Source of the DNA: Natrinema altunense
GTDB taxonomy: Archaea > Halobacteriota > Halobacteria > Halobacteriales > Natrialbaceae
Reading direction: 5' to 3'
Assembly (NCBI RefSeq): GCF_000731985.1
Contig: NZ_JNCS01000006.1
Coordinates: 62,001-126,000 of the forward strand
Length of the DNA stretch: 64,000 bases
A program made the translations under genes and the position numbers. Position 1 is the first letter of the stretch. Each line of letters opens with the position of its first letter. Positions 53,414 to 62,272 of this stretch are shown piece by piece. The notes under the pieces are model-generated. The model was given only the letters and a program-made list of their open reading frames with translations. It was not told where the DNA came from and did no database searches.

Positions 53414-53488
53414 TAGCGGGAGGTAGATTTGAACTACCGGTCTGCGGGTTATGAGCCCGCCGGAATCTCCTGGCTATCCCATCCCGCT
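53414..53488 (-). tRNA. Initiator tRNA-Met (CAU)
   Basis: A 75-base cloverleaf on the minus strand. Acceptor stem AGCGGGA/TCCCGCT (7 bp) with A1-U72, the archaeal initiator feature. The anticodon loop is GCTCATAAC (CAU) with three consecutive G-C pairs at the base of the stem (GGG/CCC), the other initiator hallmark. T-arm GGTAGTTCAAATCTACC, discriminator A. No intron and no encoded CCA. Confidence 0.93.
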
Positions 53489-53554
53489 ACCACATCATAC
53501 CCGAGTGCACTAGTTAAGGGTTGTGATTCGGGTGCCGTATGCGGGTTTTTACCG

Positions 53555-54001
53555 CTACTCCTGGTGGACCTGCCAGGTGTAGAGGCTCTCACAGGTGTAG
53601 TTGACGAAGAAGCCGACGCCGATCCCGATCACGTTCGCGGCCACGTACCAGACGCCGAACTGCCGGACCAGAACGCGCAGGACGGCCAGCGTCACTAGAA
53701 ACCCGCCGAACCGGACGGCGTTCGAACGGAGGAACCGCTTTCCCAGCGGTCCCAACCCGACCTGCCCGTACTCCGCGAACGTCCACCGTTCGTTGATCGC
53801 GAAGATAATCATGATCCCGAGCTCCCAGGAGAGGATCTTCGCCACGACCGGTCCGAGAACCGTCGCCTCGACGAGCGCCACGAGGACCACCGTGTCGACG
53901 GTCGCACCGACGGTCCCCACCCCGACGAACTGGGTAAACCGCGTCGTCGAAAGCAGCGCACGAACCCGCGTCCGGATGGCCTCTGATAGGGAATCACTCA
54001 T
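53555..54001 (-). CDS. GtrA-family membrane protein
   Basis: A 148-residue four-helix GtrA-like protein: FTQFVGVGTVGATVDTVVLV, ILSWELGIMIIFAINERWTF and GIGVGFFVNYTCESLYTWQV. The N-terminus is cytosolic and basic. Probable role in lipid-linked sugar export, as for the copy at 42492. It lies between the initiator tRNA and HAH_0734. Confidence 0.86.
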   Translation of the reverse strand: MSDSLSEAIRTRVRALLSTTRFTQFVGVGTVGATVDTVVLVALVEATVLGPVVAKILSWELGIMIIFAINERWTFAEYGQVGLGPLGKRFLRSNAVRFGGFLVTLAVLRVLVRQFGVWYVAANVIGIGVGFFVNYTCESLYTWQVHQE

Positions 54002-54196
54002 CGTCGTGTTCGATCTCGAGCGGCTCGATCGTCGTCTCCCGGGTCGCGGTCGGAGTCGTCAAGCGACGCGTCGCTCCGGACGGGTCGGGAGACGGGCGGC
54101 CACTCGCGGGACCCATTCATCCGCATGCCAGCCGTGGGAAGAAAAACGTTCTGAGACGACTCGAGGCACGGGCCGACGACCGGGCCGCGACCACGC

Positions 54197-54475
54197 TCAG
54201 ACTGCGAGATCGCTCTTCGCTCGGACGACTTCGACGTCGTCGGCGTCGACGCGGTCGACATCGAGGAAGTGGGGCGTGAAGTTTCGCTTCTCGTAGTCCT
54301 CGTACTCGTCTTCGCTGCCGACGGTACACCAGAGCTGGACCCGATCGGGACCGTGATACTCCCCGTTTCGATTGATCCCGAAACAGACCACCTCGGAGTC
54401 ACCCTCGTCCCCCTCGTACCGAACGATGGCCCCGTTGCGGATTCCGGGATCGCCGTGAATGATGAGCTGCTTCAT
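54197..54475 (-). CDS. HAH_0734 family conserved haloarchaeal protein
   Basis: A 92-residue protein (MKQLIIHGDPGIRNGAIVRY...) that matches the HAH_0734 family name I know from haloarchaeal annotation. Function unknown. The VVCFGINRNGEYHGPDRVQL and FTPHFLDVDRVDADDVEVV blocks are conserved. It is divergent from the L44e operon and has a TATA-like GTTTAATC at 54498-54510 (about -28). Confidence 0.85.
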   Translation of the reverse strand: MKQLIIHGDPGIRNGAIVRYEGDEGDSEVVCFGINRNGEYHGPDRVQLWCTVGSEDEYEDYEKRNFTPHFLDVDRVDADDVEVVRAKSDLAV

Positions 54476-54579
54476 GGACGGTCGTTCACAGGAGAGCGGA
54501 TTAAACGCTTCGGACCCGGGAGTAGCCGTCCCCCGGTCGAAACGACAGCCGGCAGTAACGAGCGACGACGAACCAAACG

Positions 54580-54590
54580 GGTTTTAAACA
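54580..54590 (+). promoter_or_regulatory. TATA-like element of the L44e operon
   Basis: GGTTTTAAACA lies 34-44 bases before the rpl44e ATG, giving a leader of about 10-15 bases, with a GTGAG sequence in it that might serve as a weak ribosome-binding site. Confidence 0.45.
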
Positions 54591-54623
54591 GCGCTATCTT
54601 AGGCCACGGCAAGTGAGATAACT

Positions 54624-54905
54624 ATGCAGATGCCACGCCGATTCAATACGTACTGTCCGCACTGCAACGAACACCACGAACACGAAGTCGAAAAGGCCCG
54701 AACCGGCCGCTCCTCGGGTCTGAAATGGGACGCTCGCCGAACCCGGCGGAGCACCTCGAGCATCGGTAACTCCGGTCGCTTCTCGAAGGTGCCGGTCGGC
54801 GAGAAGCCCACCAAGAAGACCGACCTCAAGTACCGCTGTGGCGAATGCGGCAAGGCCCACCTCCGGGAGGGATGGCGTACCGGCCGACTCGAGTTCCAGG
54901 AGTGA
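54624..54905 (+). CDS. rpl44e: Ribosomal protein eL42 (L44e)
   Basis: Large-subunit ribosomal protein of 93 residues, archaeal/eukaryotic. Zinc-binding CPHC near the N-terminus ([18 protein letters not shown]) and CGEC near the C-terminus ([18 protein letters not shown]); [19 protein letters not shown] is the signature region. First gene of the conserved archaeal L44e-S27e-aIF2alpha-Nop10-PAC2 cluster; the next gene starts 5 bases later. Confidence 0.96.
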   Translation: MQMPRRFNTYCPHCNEHHEHEVEKARTGRSSGLKWDARRTRRSTSSIGNSGRFSKVPVGEKPTKKTDLKYRCGECGKAHLREGWRTGRLEFQE

Positions 54906-54910
54906 TTCCA

Positions 54911-55084
54911 ATGGCAGGAAATTTCTACAGCGTTCGATGCGACGACTGCGAGAACGAACAGACCGTCTTCGGCAAGGCCTCCTCGGAGGTCGCCTGTGCC
55001 GTCTGTGGCACGACGCTCGTGCGGCCGACCGGCGGTAAAGCCGAGATCGAACACGAGATCGTCGAGACAGTCGAGTCACGATGA
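54911..55084 (+). CDS. rps27e: Ribosomal protein eS27 (S27e)
   Basis: Small-subunit zinc-ribbon ribosomal protein of 57 residues: [20 protein letters not shown] and [20 protein letters not shown] give two CxxC pairs. ATG 54911 is the family start. Stop overlaps the aIF2-alpha start by four bases (ATGA). Confidence 0.95.
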   Translation: MAGNFYSVRCDDCENEQTVFGKASSEVACAVCGTTLVRPTGGKAEIEHEIVETVESR

Positions 55085-55881
55085 AGTACAGCGGCTGGCC
55101 CGATCCCGGCGAACTCGTCGTCGGCAAGATCGACGAAATCGAGGACTTCGGTGTCTTCGTCGATCTCGAGGAGTACGAGGACAAGCGCGGCCTGATCCAC
55201 ATCTCCGAAGTCGCGAGCGGCTGGATCAAGAACGTCCGCGATCACGTCCGCGAGGGCCAGATCGTCGTCTGCAAGGTCCTGGACGTCGACGAGGGGTCCC
55301 AGCAGATCGACCTCTCCCTGAAAGACGTCAACGATCACCAGCGCTCCGACAAGATCCAGGAGTGGAAAAACGAGCAGAAGGCCGACAACTGGATGGAACT
55401 GGCCTTCGGCGAGGAGATCGCCGACGAGGACTACACCGCGATCGCCAACGAACTGATCGCCATCCACGGCGGGCTCTACGAAGGGTTCAAGCAGGCCGCG
55501 ATCCACGGCGACGAGGCCCTCGACGACACCGATCTCGACGACGACGAAATCGCATCGATCGTCGAAACGGCCCGCGAGAACGTCTCGGTGCCGTACGTCA
55601 ACGTCACCGGCTACGTCGATCTCGAGAACCCGACCGAGACCGGCGTCGACGGCATTCGCGAGGCCCTCGAAGCGGCCGAAGGCAACGGCGAGGTGCCCGA
55701 GGAAGTCGATCTCGAAGTGAGTTACGTCGGCGCACCCGAGTACCGAATCACGGTTCGAGCGCCCAACTACAAGACCGCCGAATCCCAACTCGAGGAGAGC
55801 GCACAGCGAGCGGTCGCGGCGATCGAAGGCCACGGTGGGGCGGGCGAATACCACCGCGAGCGCCGGACCGACGACGAGTAA
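55081..55881 (+). CDS. eif2a: Translation initiation factor aIF2 subunit alpha
   Basis: Alpha subunit of the aIF2 complex delivering Met-tRNAi to the ribosome, 266 residues. N-terminal S1/OB domain (about 7-80): [40 protein letters not shown]; central helical domain (about 85-170); C-terminal alpha/beta domain with [19 protein letters not shown]. Beta and gamma subunits are not in the window. The stop overlaps the nop10 start by one base. Confidence 0.95.
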   Translation: MKYSGWPDPGELVVGKIDEIEDFGVFVDLEEYEDKRGLIHISEVASGWIKNVRDHVREGQIVVCKVLDVDEGSQQIDLSLKDVNDHQRSDKIQEWKNEQKADNWMELAFGEEIADEDYTAIANELIAIHGGLYEGFKQAAIHGDEALDDTDLDDDEIASIVETARENVSVPYVNVTGYVDLENPTETGVDGIREALEAAEGNGEVPEEVDLEVSYVGAPEYRITVRAPNYKTAESQLEESAQRAVAAIEGHGGAGEYHRERRTDDE

Positions 55882-56060
55882 TGAAATCCGACATTCGGGT
55901 GTGCTCGGCGTGGCGCGAGGCCCACGACAGCCCGATCTATACCCTTTCCGATAGCTGTCCCGACTGCGGTGCGGACGCGGAAAACAGCGCGCCGGCGCCG
56001 TTCGATCCGAACGATCCACACGGAAAGTACCGACGCGCTCTTAAACGTCGCCGCCGCTGA
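55881..56060 (+). CDS. nop10: Nop10, H/ACA guide-RNP core protein
   Basis: Small zinc-containing protein of H/ACA RNPs for rRNA pseudouridylation. 59 residues. [20 protein letters not shown], the CPDCG pair, and the conserved FDPNDPHGKYRRALKRRRR end. The start overlaps the aIF2-alpha stop by one base. Partners Cbf5, Gar1 and L7Ae are not in the window. Confidence 0.93.
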   Translation: MKSDIRVCSAWREAHDSPIYTLSDSCPDCGADAENSAPAPFDPNDPHGKYRRALKRRRR

Positions 56061-56066
56061 TACGGT

Positions 56067-56834
56067 ATGGACGAACTCGAGATCGACGCAGTCGCCGAGG
56101 TCGAACTGGACGACCCCGTCCTCGTCGAAGGGTTGCCGGGTGTCGGACACGTCGGTACCCTCGCGGTCGAGCACTTACTCGAGGAGCTCGAGGGCGAGAG
56201 CACGCTCGTCCGGCGGCTCTACTCTCGGGAGTTCCCGCCGCAGGTCAGCGTCGAGGATGGCGTCTCGGAACTGACCTGCGCGGAGATCTACGCCGTCGAG
56301 GTTCCCGAGGGTCGCGATCTCCTCCTGCTAACCGGCGATCATCAGGCACAGAGCAACGCGGGCCACTACACGCTGACCGACGCCTTCCTCGACATCGCCG
56401 AGGCGTTCGGTGCGACCGAGGTGTACGCGCTCGGCGGCGTCCCCACCGGCGAACTCATCGAGGAGTACGCCGTCGTCGGGGCCGTCAACGACGAGTCGCT
56501 GCTCGAGACGCTCGAGGACGCGGGCGTCGAGTTCCGCGAGGACGAACCCGCCGGCGGCATCGTCGGCGTTTCGGGGCTCCTGCTCGGACTCGGCGATCGC
56601 CGCGGCTTCGAGGCGACCTGCCTGATGGGCGAGACCAGCGGCTATCTCGTCGACCCCAAGAGCGCCCGCGCGGTGCTAGAAGTGCTCGAGGACGTACTCG
56701 GCTTCGAACTCGAGTATGAATCCCTCGACGAGCGGGCCGACGAGATGGAGGAGGTCATCGGCAAGATCCAGGAGATGGAGCAACAACAGCAGATGGACGT
56801 GCCGACGGACGACGACCTGCGATACATCGGCTGA
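56067..56834 (+). CDS. PAC2-family proteasome assembly chaperone-like protein
   Basis: A 255-residue ATP-grasp-like PAC2 family protein, archaeal homologue (PbaB type) of the eukaryotic proteasome-assembling chaperone 2. Family blocks: DPVLVEGLPGVGHVGTLAVE, LLLLTGDHQAQSNAGHYTL, GGVPTGELIEE and MGETSGYLVDPKSARAVLE. The C-terminal acidic helix is Gln/Glu-rich. Six bases after nop10, last gene of the translation operon. Confidence 0.88.
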   Translation: MDELEIDAVAEVELDDPVLVEGLPGVGHVGTLAVEHLLEELEGESTLVRRLYSREFPPQVSVEDGVSELTCAEIYAVEVPEGRDLLLLTGDHQAQSNAGHYTLTDAFLDIAEAFGATEVYALGGVPTGELIEEYAVVGAVNDESLLETLEDAGVEFREDEPAGGIVGVSGLLLGLGDRRGFEATCLMGETSGYLVDPKSARAVLEVLEDVLGFELEYESLDERADEMEEVIGKIQEMEQQQQMDVPTDDDLRYIG

Positions 56835-56951
56835 CGGCAGCGACCGGCAGCGCCGGACCGAGGCACACGAGTCCTTTTCCGAAAACCGACGCGCCACGGG
56901 AGCGCTCGCTGTCGCGCGTCTCGAGTCGCTCCCGGAGAACGGTCAGTCGGC

Positions 56952-57731
56952 TCAGCCTTCGAGTACTTCGTAGGAAACGTCGGCGTCCCGGAGCGCGTCG
57001 GTGACGCGGCCGACGGCGTCGGTCGTGGCCACGGCGGTGACCTCGAGCCCGTGGTTCGCGGCGTCGGCTGCGACCTCGCCGACGGCGAACGTGACGTCGG
57101 GATCGGCGTCCGCCTGTCGGCAAGCGACGATGGCTTCGACGCCAGCGGCGACCACGATATCGGCACCGTCGCAGGCGTCGGTGACCGTTTCGTCGTCGAT
57201 CGCGCGGCTGCCACCGGTGCGGATCGAGGGGACCTGCAGAACAGTGACGGAGCCGGGCACGAGGTCCATGACGCCTTCGAAGCTGGTGACCCCGACGTCG
57301 GTTCCGGCCTCGGCGTCGGTCGTCGCGATGCCGGTCGCGGGACCATCGTTGTCCGGCGTGGCGTGGAGCAGCCCGTCTTCGACCGTCAGTGAGACGGTCT
57401 CGCCTTCTTCGATGTCCGCGGTCGCGATGTAGGCGTCTTCGCTCATCGCGCCGAGTACGTCGCCGGTGACGTGGTCGGCGAACCGGCGGACGTCGTCGGC
57501 TGCCCGGAAGAGCCAGTCGACACCCTCGCGAGTGACGCGGTAGCGCGACCGCCCTTCCTTCTCGACCAGGCCGTCGTCGACGAGTTCGCGGATGTACTCG
57601 CTGACGGCCTGGCTCGTCACGCCGACTTCCCCGGCGATCTCCCCCTGGCTGACTGCGGGCTGGCGCTCGGCGATCTGGACGAGGATCCGGAACCGCGTCG
57701 CGGCCCGCTTGTTGTCGAGGACGTCGACCAT
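56952..57731 (-). CDS. Winged-helix regulator with C-terminal sensor domain (haloarchaeal)
   Basis: A 259-residue regulator. The N-terminal MarR-like winged helix (about 8-75) has ATRFRILVQIAERQPAVSQG, VTSQAVSEYIRELVDDGLVE and RYRVTREGVDWLF. The C-terminal alpha/beta part (about 85-255) has a metabolite-domain look (EEGETVSLTVEDGLLHATP, GADIVVAAGVEAIVACRQAD). I recall it as a conserved haloarchaeal DUF7839-like regulator. Ligand and targets unknown. It is divergent from artA. Confidence 0.8.
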   Translation of the reverse strand: MVDVLDNKRAATRFRILVQIAERQPAVSQGEIAGEVGVTSQAVSEYIRELVDDGLVEKEGRSRYRVTREGVDWLFRAADDVRRFADHVTGDVLGAMSEDAYIATADIEEGETVSLTVEDGLLHATPDNDGPATGIATTDAEAGTDVGVTSFEGVMDLVPGSVTVLQVPSIRTGGSRAIDDETVTDACDGADIVVAAGVEAIVACRQADADPDVTFAVGEVAADAANHGLEVTAVATTDAVGRVTDALRDADVSYEVLEG

Positions 57732-57861
57732 GTAGCTAGCGTTTTCTCGAGCGACGGAAAAAGGTACGCGGTCGGCGGGTCGGCCGCCCGAACGCTCCGC
57801 TCGACCGAGCGCTCCGAGGCGTCAAGTTGATAGCGGGAGAGTCCGTCGGATTCACGTGAGT

Positions 57862-58932
57862 ATGTCGGCCCTCTCAGCGACGACCGCCGCAACCGCGCCG
57901 GCCGTCGATTTCGTGGCGACCGGGACCATGTCACCCATTCCGGCAGTCGTCGGCCAACTCGGACTCTCCGACTGGGTCGCCTGGATCGCGATCGGGACCT
58001 TCGTCGCGGCGATGGTGCTGCAGTGGTCCGGTGCCGTCGATCCAGCACGATACGTCGCCGCAGCGGCCTGGTCGGTCTTCGGCGTCTACTGGCTCATGCT
58101 GGTGCCGTACTACTACGGCCACCTGCAGAGCCCACTCGAGACGCTGTTGGCACTCGCCGCGCTGCCGCTGTGTCTGTACACCGGCTACCTCCTCGTCAAG
58201 GGCCGGGAGTCGCTGCTCTTGCTCTCGAAGGCCGTCGCGTTCATGGGGCTGATCTACCTGCCCGCCGAGACGATCCCCGTCGTTCGCACGTGGTTGATCG
58301 AGACGACCGCGGCACAGACCCACTTCGGGATGGAGTTGCTCGGACACAGCCCCGGACTGACCGAAGGTGCGGACGGGTACATGAGCAAGTTCGACTTCGA
58401 CCCCGAAAAGACGGTCACCGGTCGAACGACCTACATCATCATGGCCTGTACCGGGATCGGTAGCATGGCCATCTTCGGCGGCCTCATCGCCGCAGTCAAC
58501 GCACCGCTCAAGCGGAAAGCGATGGCCTTCGCGAGCGCGATCGGCGTCATCTGGATCCTCAACCTCTCCCGGAACGTCTTTATCGGGCTGGCCTCGCCGT
58601 GGGGCTGGTTCCAGCAGGACGTGTTCGTCTACATCGCGAGCGACTTGATGGGGGCTCCCGTGAGTCGCACGTCCTATCTCGTCGCCCACAACTTCATCGC
58701 CCAAACGCTGTCGATCGGGGCTCTGCTGGGCATTACCTACCTCGTCGTTCGCATCCTCCCCGAAGTCCTCGAGCCCCTCGAGGATGTCCTCTTCGTGCTG
58801 ACCGGTTCCGAGTACGACCTCGCGGCCGCGCTCGGCGAGGAGGGACGCGCCGACGGCGGGGCGGATGCGTCTCAGTCCGACCAGCGGTCGCCGCCCGACG
58901 CCGCGTCCGGGTCCGACCCCGACGATGACTGA
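57862..58932 (+). CDS. artA: Archaeosortase A
   Basis: Membrane transpeptidase that cleaves PGF-CTERM signals and lipid-anchors surface proteins such as the S-layer glycoprotein. 356 residues with about eight to ten membrane segments. Catalytic triad motifs: Cys in IIMACTGIGSMAIFGG, Arg in LNLSRNVFIGLASP, His in YLVAHNFIAQTLSIG. Hydrophilic, Asp/Ser-rich C-terminus. ATG 57862 is taken over GTG 57856. Its stop overlaps the phosphoesterase start by 8 bases, so the two are coupled. The PGF-CTERM proteins at 10194 and 22469 are likely substrates. Confidence 0.94.
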   Translation: MSALSATTAATAPAVDFVATGTMSPIPAVVGQLGLSDWVAWIAIGTFVAAMVLQWSGAVDPARYVAAAAWSVFGVYWLMLVPYYYGHLQSPLETLLALAALPLCLYTGYLLVKGRESLLLLSKAVAFMGLIYLPAETIPVVRTWLIETTAAQTHFGMELLGHSPGLTEGADGYMSKFDFDPEKTVTGRTTYIIMACTGIGSMAIFGGLIAAVNAPLKRKAMAFASAIGVIWILNLSRNVFIGLASPWGWFQQDVFVYIASDLMGAPVSRTSYLVAHNFIAQTLSIGALLGITYLVVRILPEVLEPLEDVLFVLTGSEYDLAAALGEEGRADGGADASQSDQRSPPDAASGSDPDDD

Positions 58933-59641
58933 CGACATCGCCGTCGATCTCCCGATTTCGATCCACGACCGCGCCGCGTTCGTTCCCGCAGCCGAGACGC
59001 TCGTCGTCGCCGACATCCACCTCGGCAAGGCGGCCGCCTCGAGCGTCGAGGCACCGATCGACGACGGACGCGACGCCGTCGAGCGGCTTCGGGGACTCCT
59101 CGCGGAGACCGAGCCCGCCACCGTCGTGATCGCCGGCGACCTGTTACACTCGTTTTCGCGGCTTCCGCGGGGCGTCGAGCGCGATCTCGAGCGACTCGTC
59201 GAGACCGTCGAGGCGGCCGGTGCCGAGCTGGTCGTTACGCCTGGCAATCACGACACACTGCTCGAGGACGTGTTTTCGGGCACGACTGTCGAGGAGTACC
59301 GGCTGGCCGACGGCGACACGGTCGTCTGTCACGGCCACGAGCGCCCCGACGCGACGGCCGACCGCTACGTCGTCGGCCACGACCATCCGGCGCTGTCGAT
59401 CGAGGGCCGTAAACTGCCGTGTTTCCTCTACGGGCCGGCGTGCGACGAGGAGGCGGACGTACTCGTCCTGCCGGCGTTTACGCGCCTCGCCGCCGGGACG
59501 ACGGTCAACGGACTGTCCGGCCGGGACTTTCAGACGCCGCTGGTCCAGTCCCCCGACGCGTTTCACCCCGCGGTCAGGGACGACTCGAGCGGCGACGTCC
59601 TGTGGTTCCCGCCGTTGGGGGAGCTACGACGGATGCTGTGA
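58925..59641 (+). CDS. Metallophosphoesterase
   Basis: A 238-residue calcineurin-type metallophosphoesterase of the UDP-diacylglucosamine pyrophosphatase-like/MJ0037 group. Metal motifs: VADIHLGKA at about 30-38, VIAGDLLHSFS, VTPGNHDTLLED, and VCHGHERPD with VVGHDHPAL. The length is typical. The overlap with artA (58925-58932) indicates co-expression; a role in lipid or nucleotide turnover is not established. Confidence 0.88.
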   Translation: MTDDIAVDLPISIHDRAAFVPAAETLVVADIHLGKAAASSVEAPIDDGRDAVERLRGLLAETEPATVVIAGDLLHSFSRLPRGVERDLERLVETVEAAGAELVVTPGNHDTLLEDVFSGTTVEEYRLADGDTVVCHGHERPDATADRYVVGHDHPALSIEGRKLPCFLYGPACDEEADVLVLPAFTRLAAGTTVNGLSGRDFQTPLVQSPDAFHPAVRDDSSGDVLWFPPLGELRRML

Positions 59642-59683
59642 ACATCGAGGGGGCTCCTCCCCATAGCTGGACGGCGTTCGACG

Positions 59684-59899
59684 TCAGCGACCCTCGCGTT
59701 CACTGGCCGACGGTACGATCACGAGCGACAGCGTGCCGACTCGAACGCCGGTCGCATCCGCGGTCGCCACCAAGTTCTTGAAGAAATCGCTGAACGTGAT
59801 CAGCAAGACCGCGGCGGTGATGATCAAGATGAGGAACGCGAAGAATATGATCGCCGCTTGTCGCCCGGTCAACGCCGTCCCTTCGAGGAAGTCGTCCAT
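59684..59899 (-). CDS. Small membrane protein
   Basis: A 71-residue protein with one strong transmembrane segment (AAIIFFAFLILIITAAVLLI) and a short soluble tail. The MDDFLEGTALTGRQ start is typical of haloarchaeal short membrane proteins; MAMDD at 59905 is an alternative. Function unknown. It is convergent with the phosphoesterase. Confidence 0.6.
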   Translation of the reverse strand: MDDFLEGTALTGRQAAIIFFAFLILIITAAVLLITFSDFFKNLVATADATGVRVGTLSLVIVPSASEREGR

Positions 59900-60059
59900 G
59901 GCCATGGCGGTTCCGTCCGTATCCCGAGTGGACGAGGCGAGCCGAAGTTAGTATTTTCCCGCTCGTCGATGACTGTCGTCGGCCGAAGCACGTCTCGGTG
60001 CGACGGCGACACCGGGACGCTGCGATTCCCGGTCGCGACCGACTCGGACGCGAGTGCGG

Positions 60060-61415
60060 TCACCGCGACAGGTCGTCGATCACGGCTTTGGCCGCCTGCC
60101 GACCGCTCTCCATCGCGCCCTGAATCGACGACCACTGCGTGTAGTCGCCGGCGAGATAGACCGGCCCGGCGGGCGCGCGAACGTCGGGAAGCCGGTCGTA
60201 AACCCCCGGTGGCTGGTCGAACTGCGCGAACGGGACGCGCTCGGTGTGGAGCGCCTCGAGCGCGGCGAACTGCCGGTCGGGATACCACGACTCGAGGGCG
60301 CGTCGCGTCCGCTCGACGAGGGCGGCGTCCGATGCGTCCGGGCCGCGGTCGGCGTCGCTCCCAGTCGCGGACCCGGCGCCCTCGAACTGCTCGTCGAGGT
60401 AGGTCGCACTGAGCAGCGTCGTCCCGTCGGGGGCGTACTCGGGCGCGACCGCGCTGTGTGGGACGACGTGGTTCGGCCCCCGATCGGTTGCGTTCAACAG
60501 GAGCCGCCGGCCGGTCTCGAGGTCGATCTCGGCCGGCAGCGCGTAGTATTGGGTCACACACCCCCGTCCGTCGGTCGGGATCGACGGAACGCCGGTGAGG
60601 TCGCGAGCGGTCGGCGGGTCCGTCGCGACGACGACCGCGTCGGCGTCGATCGGTCCGCCGTCGGTCTCGAGCGTGACGCGGCCGTCCACGCGCTCGGTAC
60701 CGCTCGAGTCGGCGTCGGTCGCTGTGACCGACTCGACTTCGACGCCCGTTCTGATCGTGCCGCCGGCCTCGCGAACGCGGGCGGCGAGTTGGGTGGGGAT
60801 CGCTTCCATACCGGTCGCCGGGACCACCGTCTCGCCGGCCGCGAGCGTCCGGAAGGTGTACTCGAAGACGCGTCTCGAGGTCGCGAGCGATCGGTCGAGC
60901 GTGATCCCCCCGTAGAACGGCGCGATGAACCCCTCGATGAACGCCTCGGAGAAGCCGCGGTCGCGGAGGAACGCGTCGATTCGCTCGTCGTCGCCGGCGA
61001 ACAGGGCGTCCGGCTCGGTCCGCCGGAGTTCCCACCAGAGCCGGGCGACCCGGAGCGCGTCGCCGGCGGAGACGTACGGACTGGACAGCGTCGACGGGAC
61101 GGTTCCGGGCTCCCGAAGCGGGTCCGCCAGCGTCGATCGCCCGGTCGGGCCGGCGACGGTGGCACCGGGGGCGAACCGCCGGAGGTCCAGTGCCTCGAGA
61201 TCGAGTTCCGTCCGGACCGCCGGATAGGCGGTAAAGAGGACCTGAAAGCCGCGGTCGAACCGATACCCGTCGCGCTCGAGGGTGCGGACGCGTCCCCCGA
61301 CCGTCCCTCGGCGTTCTACCAGCGCCACGTCCACGCCGCCGCCGGCGAGGTGCCGCGCGGCGACCAGTCCGGCGAGTCCGCCACCGGCGACGACGACCTG
61401 CGGAGTCGAGCGCAT
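60060..61415 (-). CDS. FAD-dependent oxidoreductase, phytoene-desaturase-like
   Basis: A 451-residue flavoprotein of the amine-oxidase/phytoene desaturase superfamily. FAD-binding N-terminus VVVAGGGLAGLVAARHLAGG at about 7-26, then GGRVRTLERDGYRFDRGFQV, and C-terminal VYLAGDYTQWSSIQGAMESG. Probably a carotenoid-type desaturase or related amine oxidase, but substrate cannot be assigned. ATG 61415 chosen; the in-frame upstream codons look unrelated. Confidence 0.85.
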   Translation of the reverse strand: MRSTPQVVVAGGGLAGLVAARHLAGGGVDVALVERRGTVGGRVRTLERDGYRFDRGFQVLFTAYPAVRTELDLEALDLRRFAPGATVAGPTGRSTLADPLREPGTVPSTLSSPYVSAGDALRVARLWWELRRTEPDALFAGDDERIDAFLRDRGFSEAFIEGFIAPFYGGITLDRSLATSRRVFEYTFRTLAAGETVVPATGMEAIPTQLAARVREAGGTIRTGVEVESVTATDADSSGTERVDGRVTLETDGGPIDADAVVVATDPPTARDLTGVPSIPTDGRGCVTQYYALPAEIDLETGRRLLLNATDRGPNHVVPHSAVAPEYAPDGTTLLSATYLDEQFEGAGSATGSDADRGPDASDAALVERTRRALESWYPDRQFAALEALHTERVPFAQFDQPPGVYDRLPDVRAPAGPVYLAGDYTQWSSIQGAMESGRQAAKAVIDDLSR

Positions 61416-61552
61416 GGATGACCATCCGGCCGGCGGCGAATAAAAGGGTCGACCCAACAATGCAGGCGCGTCGACGGGCGGTCCGGCCGATCGCCCCTCG
61501 AGAGGTCGCCTACTGCCGGCGGACGCTTCGGAAACGGGCCGGGAAAACGCGG

Positions 61553-62272
61553 TCAGTGGACGCCGACGTACGCTTCGCGGACGTACTCGTTGTCGTGGAA
61601 CTCCCCGTGGGTCCCCGACAGTTCGATCTCGCCGGTCTCGATCAGCGAGAGTCGATCGGCGTGGGTCAGCGCGAACGTCGCGTTCTGTTCCGCGAGCAGG
61701 ATCGTCAGTCCCGTTTGTGCCTGCAGCGTCTCGAGGGCCGCGCCGATGTCCTGGATGATGACCGGTGCGAGGCCGAGCGTCGGTTCGTCGAGCATCAACA
61801 CGTCGGGGCCGCTCATCAGCGCCCGGCCGACGGCGAGCATCTGCTGTTCGCCGCCGCTCATGGTCTCGGCCTCCTGCTCGCGGCGCTCATCTAGCCGCGG
61901 GAACAGCTCGTAGACCATGTCGAGATCCGCTCGGACGCCGTCGCGGTCGTCGCGAAACTGAGCGCCCATCAGCAGGTTCTCGTGGACCGAGAAGTACGGG
62001 AACAGGTCCCGATCCTCGGTACAGTAGACCAGGCCGTCCCTGACGATCCGCTGCGGGCGGACGGCGGCGAGATCGGTCCCGTCGTAGCGGACGGTGCCGT
62101 CGTAGTCGACGAACCCGGCGATCGCGTTGAGCATGGTCGTCTTGCCGGCCCCGTTCGGCCCGATCACGCCGTAGATCTCTCCCTCGCCGATCGACAGCGA
62201 GACGCCCTTCAATGCGTGTGACTTGCCGTAGTAGACGTCGAGGTCGTCGATCTCGAGTATTGCGTCGGTCAT
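61553..62272 (-). CDS. livF: Branched-chain amino-acid ABC transporter ATPase (LivF-like)
   Basis: 239-residue ABC ATPase. Walker A VIGPNGAGKTTMLNAIAG at about residues 36-53, signature MSGGEQQMLAVGRALM, Walker B VLMLDEPTLGLAPVIIQ and the H-loop. It is LivF by its NAENLLMGA-like block (VHENLLMGAQF). It overlaps livG by four bases. Last gene of the operon; substrate could be other amino acids or urea. Confidence 0.9.
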   Translation of the reverse strand: MTDAILEIDDLDVYYGKSHALKGVSLSIGEGEIYGVIGPNGAGKTTMLNAIAGFVDYDGTVRYDGTDLAAVRPQRIVRDGLVYCTEDRDLFPYFSVHENLLMGAQFRDDRDGVRADLDMVYELFPRLDERREQEAETMSGGEQQMLAVGRALMSGPDVLMLDEPTLGLAPVIIQDIGAALETLQAQTGLTILLAEQNATFALTHADRLSLIETGEIELSGTHGEFHDNEYVREAYVGVH

